Shown here piece by piece: positions 62,108 through 64,000 of a DNA stretch of 64,000 bases; the stretch's first letter is position 1, and every line of letters begins with the position of its first letter. The notes under the pieces were generated by a model. It saw only the letters and a list, made by a program, of their open reading frames with translations. It searched no databases and had not been told where the DNA came from. The stretch is from contig CAVXGQ010000002.1 in the NCBI GenBank assembly GCA_963761425.1, positions 62,001-126,000 of the forward strand, written 5' to 3'. Position numbers and translations under genes: made by a program. Source of the stretch: Bog-793 sp963761425 (GTDB taxonomy: Bacteria > Actinomycetota > Acidimicrobiia > Acidimicrobiales > Bog-793).

Positions 62108-62383
62108 ATGATCCTACCCGAAAGAACCGCGCTGCGCGACAACGCAGCGATGATCCGCCAATTTGCCGAACTTGGCCCCGAGTGGTTTTCCGCCGTCGAG
62201 GTTTCGTGGGAGGTTGCGGGCGCCGACCGCGAAGGCCGCAGGCGTGTGCGCCTGGTAATCCGCGAACTCGCCAGAAGTGGCACGGTGGAAAGGATCTTTG
62301 CCCGACACAACTCCGAGCCGTTGGAACTTGTCCGGTTTGACCGCGACGTCCTGCTCGCGACACTCGCGGAGTGCAAGCAATGA
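62108..62383 (+). CDS. Small winged-helix-like protein
   Basis: 91 residues from ATG at 62108. It starts MILPERTALRDNAAMIRQFA and has a winged-helix-like part, EWFSAVEVSWEVAGADREGR with RRVRLVIRELARSGTVERIF. The order of a helix, a turn and a wing with a Gly-Thr-Val-Glu core is typical of small replication or regulatory proteins. It shares a 4-base ATGA overlap with the next gene, so the three genes up to the primase form an operon. Confidence 0.6.
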   Translation: MILPERTALRDNAAMIRQFAELGPEWFSAVEVSWEVAGADREGRRRVRLVIRELARSGTVERIFARHNSEPLELVRFDRDVLLATLAECKQ

Positions 62384-62883
62384 CGCCGCGCCTGGTCGAT
62401 CTGGACGACATTGCGGGTCTCGAAAGTGCCGTCGCCGAGCTGGACCGCGTTCACCGTATCCGGCAGGCCGACCCCGATCTGCGCGCCAACATCATGCGGG
62501 CACTCGACAAGGCCGTCGAAATTGGGCGTCTCAGCGAAGGCGACGCCGACCTGATTCGGGCCGAACTCGACGACGCCGAGCCCGCCGTTGTGCTGGAAGC
62601 TCACTGGTCCGAACTGGTCCCCGATCGTGCCGCGGCAGGTGCGTTCACCCGCCGCGAGTGCGATACCGCACCGAACGCCGAGGCCGTCGTTTCGCGGCGC
62701 ATCGTCGACGATCCGGTGACTTGGCTTGGCTACCTAGTCGATACCGGGCTCGAGCTGTTCGATAAGCCGGAAACAATCGCCAACGCGGTGCTTACTGTCG
62801 CGTTACGGGCCGGGATGCCGGTCGACATGGCGAAGTCTGCCGTGCGCCAAGCGTTGTCGGGGGGTTCCGATGGCAACGCGTGA
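62380..62883 (+). CDS. Protein of unknown function in the primase operon
   Basis: 167 residues from ATG at 62380, overlapping the previous stop. It is acidic and helical (LESAVAELDRVHRIRQADPD, AVEIGRLSEGDADLIRAELD) with a later hydrophobic helix PETIANAVLTVALRAGMPVD. Its end overlaps the primase start by 14 bases. No family is recognised; a partner or loader for the primase-helicase is plausible from position only. Confidence 0.55.
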   Translation: MTPRLVDLDDIAGLESAVAELDRVHRIRQADPDLRANIMRALDKAVEIGRLSEGDADLIRAELDDAEPAVVLEAHWSELVPDRAAAGAFTRRECDTAPNAEAVVSRRIVDDPVTWLGYLVDTGLELFDKPETIANAVLTVALRAGMPVDMAKSAVRQALSGGSDGNA

Positions 62884-64000
62884 GATCACCCCGGAAGACA
62901 TCGCCGAAATTGCCGCGGTAGTCCCCATGACGGCCGCACGACACAGACAACCGCCCGCATCCGCCACGCGGACCGTGGAAGTGGTCGGCGATCACCTTAA
63001 CGCTCAGCGGTTCATCGCTGAACATGGCGAGGCCGTGCGCTACGCGCCCGAACTTGACCGCTGGTACATCTGGAATGGCGCCTGGTGGCGCGAGGATCAT
63101 GTCGAGGCCGTGCATGGCCTGGCAAACGACACGATCGACGGTATGCGCGTGTGGGTGGGTGAAGCGCAGGACCGGGACGATTTCACGCGGCGGTCACGCC
63201 ACTACCAGGAATCGACCCGTAGCGCTCGCCGCGAGGGAATGCTTGCGATCGCACGGCCCGACCTTGCGGTCAGTGTTGAACAGCTGGACCGTCACCCGCA
63301 CCTGCTCGCTTGTCGGAACGGAACCGTCGACCTCCGCAACGGTCAGCTCGTGGCCGCCGATCGTGAGCACCTAATCACGCGCGGGGTCGATCTCGAGTAC
63401 GACGCGTCGGCACGATCGGATGACTGGGAAGGTTTTCTAGCGAAGGTCTTCGCGGGCGATGCTGACCTGATTTCCTACGTTCGGCGACTCATGGGTTACG
63501 CGAGCACCGGTCAGACGAGTGAACACGTCCTAGCGAACTTCTACGGGCAGGGTGGAAACGGCAAGTCGACACTTATCGGCGCCGTGCGAAAGGTACTCGG
63601 CGAACACGCCATAACCGCACCGGAAGGTTTGCTTGTTCAGTCGAAATTCGACCAGCACCCGGAGCGTATCGCCGTGCTGCGTGGTCGGCGCCTTGTGGTG
63701 TCGTTCGAGCTGGAAGAGCGGCGAACGATCGCCGAGGCTCGGGTCAACTACCTAACTGGTGGCGACCGTCTGACCGCTCGCGAGATGCACGGCCGTCGTT
63801 TCGACTTTGATCCGTCTCACACTCTCATGCTTGTCACGAACAACCTGCCGCGTATCCCGCGTGGCAGTCGTGCGATATGGCGACGGATAAAGGTCGTGCC
63901 ATTCGACGTGACTATTCGAGATGGTGAACGAATCGAGGACTACGCCGAACTTCTCTACGCGCTACACGGTCAAGCGATCCTCGCTTGGCTTGTTGAGGGT
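62870..64000 (+). CDS. D5/P4-type phage primase-helicase, truncated by window edge
   Basis: 377 residues seen from ATG at 62870 to the right edge. The D5 N-terminal part (RYAPELDRWYIWNGAWW) is followed by the LLACRNGTVDLRNGQL motif. The P-loop of the helicase is FYGQGGNGKSTLIGAVRK near residue 224, and the sensor part reads RLVVSFELEERRTIAEARVN and MLVTNNLPRIPRGSRAIWRR. Such proteins start replication of phages, satellites and integrated elements. It confirms that the right part of the window is a mobile element. Confidence 0.9.
   Translation, partial: MATREITPEDIAEIAAVVPMTAARHRQPPASATRTVEVVGDHLNAQRFIAEHGEAVRYAPELDRWYIWNGAWWREDHVEAVHGLANDTIDGMRVWVGEAQDRDDFTRRSRHYQESTRSARREGMLAIARPDLAVSVEQLDRHPHLLACRNGTVDLRNGQLVAADREHLITRGVDLEYDASARSDDWEGFLAKVFAGDADLISYVRRLMGYASTGQTSEHVLANFYGQGGNGKSTLIGAVRKVLGEHAITAPEGLLVQSKFDQHPERIAVLRGRRLVVSFELEERRTIAEARVNYLTGGDRLTAREMHGRRFDFDPSHTLMLVTNNLPRIPRGSRAIWRRIKVVPFDVTIRDGERIEDYAELLYALHGQAILAWLVEG

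Noticed and set aside
1..64000. CRISPR array, rRNA or complete tRNA genes
   Set aside because: No regularly spaced repeats with spacers were seen, no rRNA signature, and the only tRNA-like sequence is the fragment at 58.9 kb.

Overview
The window is high-GC actinobacterial DNA. The evidence is a MurT/GatD lipid II amidation gene, an ImuA'-ImuB-DnaE2 error-prone polymerase set under actinobacterial-type LexA boxes, PdxS/PdxT, an Rpf-like transglycosylase, an MTB12-like secreted antigen, and several genes that look leaderless (a TANNNT -10 box 6-8 nt before the start codon). The gene families fit Acidimicrobiia or a related deep actinobacterial lineage. That placement is an inference from gene content, not from a marker gene.

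Layout. 0-10.8 kb: a partial CHAD protein, a secreted protein, a MurT-GatD gene in one reading frame, a shikimate-dehydrogenase-like gene, a methyltransferase, a rhodanese, the TldD/TldE pair and an atypical pyruvate kinase. 10.8-12.5 kb: an IS1182-type element inserted exactly in the shared CTAG stop codons of pyk and the facing ABC ATPase gene. 12.5-15.8 kb: a corrinoid ABC importer (btuF-btuC-btuD order) behind a cobalamin riboswitch; its permease gene is out of frame in the middle. 15.8-22.5 kb: an FTR1 iron permease with a palindromic operator, a peroxiredoxin, a TetR regulator, pdxST, a VOC protein, guaB and an Rpf-like protein. 22.7-23.95 kb: an IS30-family element. 24-31.3 kb: surE, an aldose epimerase, an MTB12-like protein, SRAP, GNAT, LysE, and a BNR propeller with a MoaD-like partner.

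31.3-33.9 kb is a patchwork of small and broken genes with an IS1595-family transposase. It is marked by copies of a palindromic repeat, the last of which touches the LexA box of imuA'. 33.9-41.4 kb holds imuA'-imuB, a frameshifted amidase, and dnaE2 behind a second, identical LexA box. 41.4-58.6 kb is a mosaic: AIM24, phosphoribosyltransferase, adenosine-specific kinase, HAD phosphatase, two adjacent radical SAM enzymes, a nucleosidase, an M48 protease, a methyltransferase and secreted proteins of unknown role. At 58.9 kb a 3' tRNA-Cys fragment marks the probable left end of an integrated element. That element carries two HTH_17 proteins, long direct repeats, a zinc-finger protein of unknown role, small proteins, and a D5/P4-type primase-helicase that runs off the right edge.

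Several genes work together: the SOS mutasome, the riboswitch-controlled B12 importer, PLP synthesis and TldDE. At least five genes contain single-base frame changes, some at homopolymers, so sequencing or assembly error must be separated from real decay.
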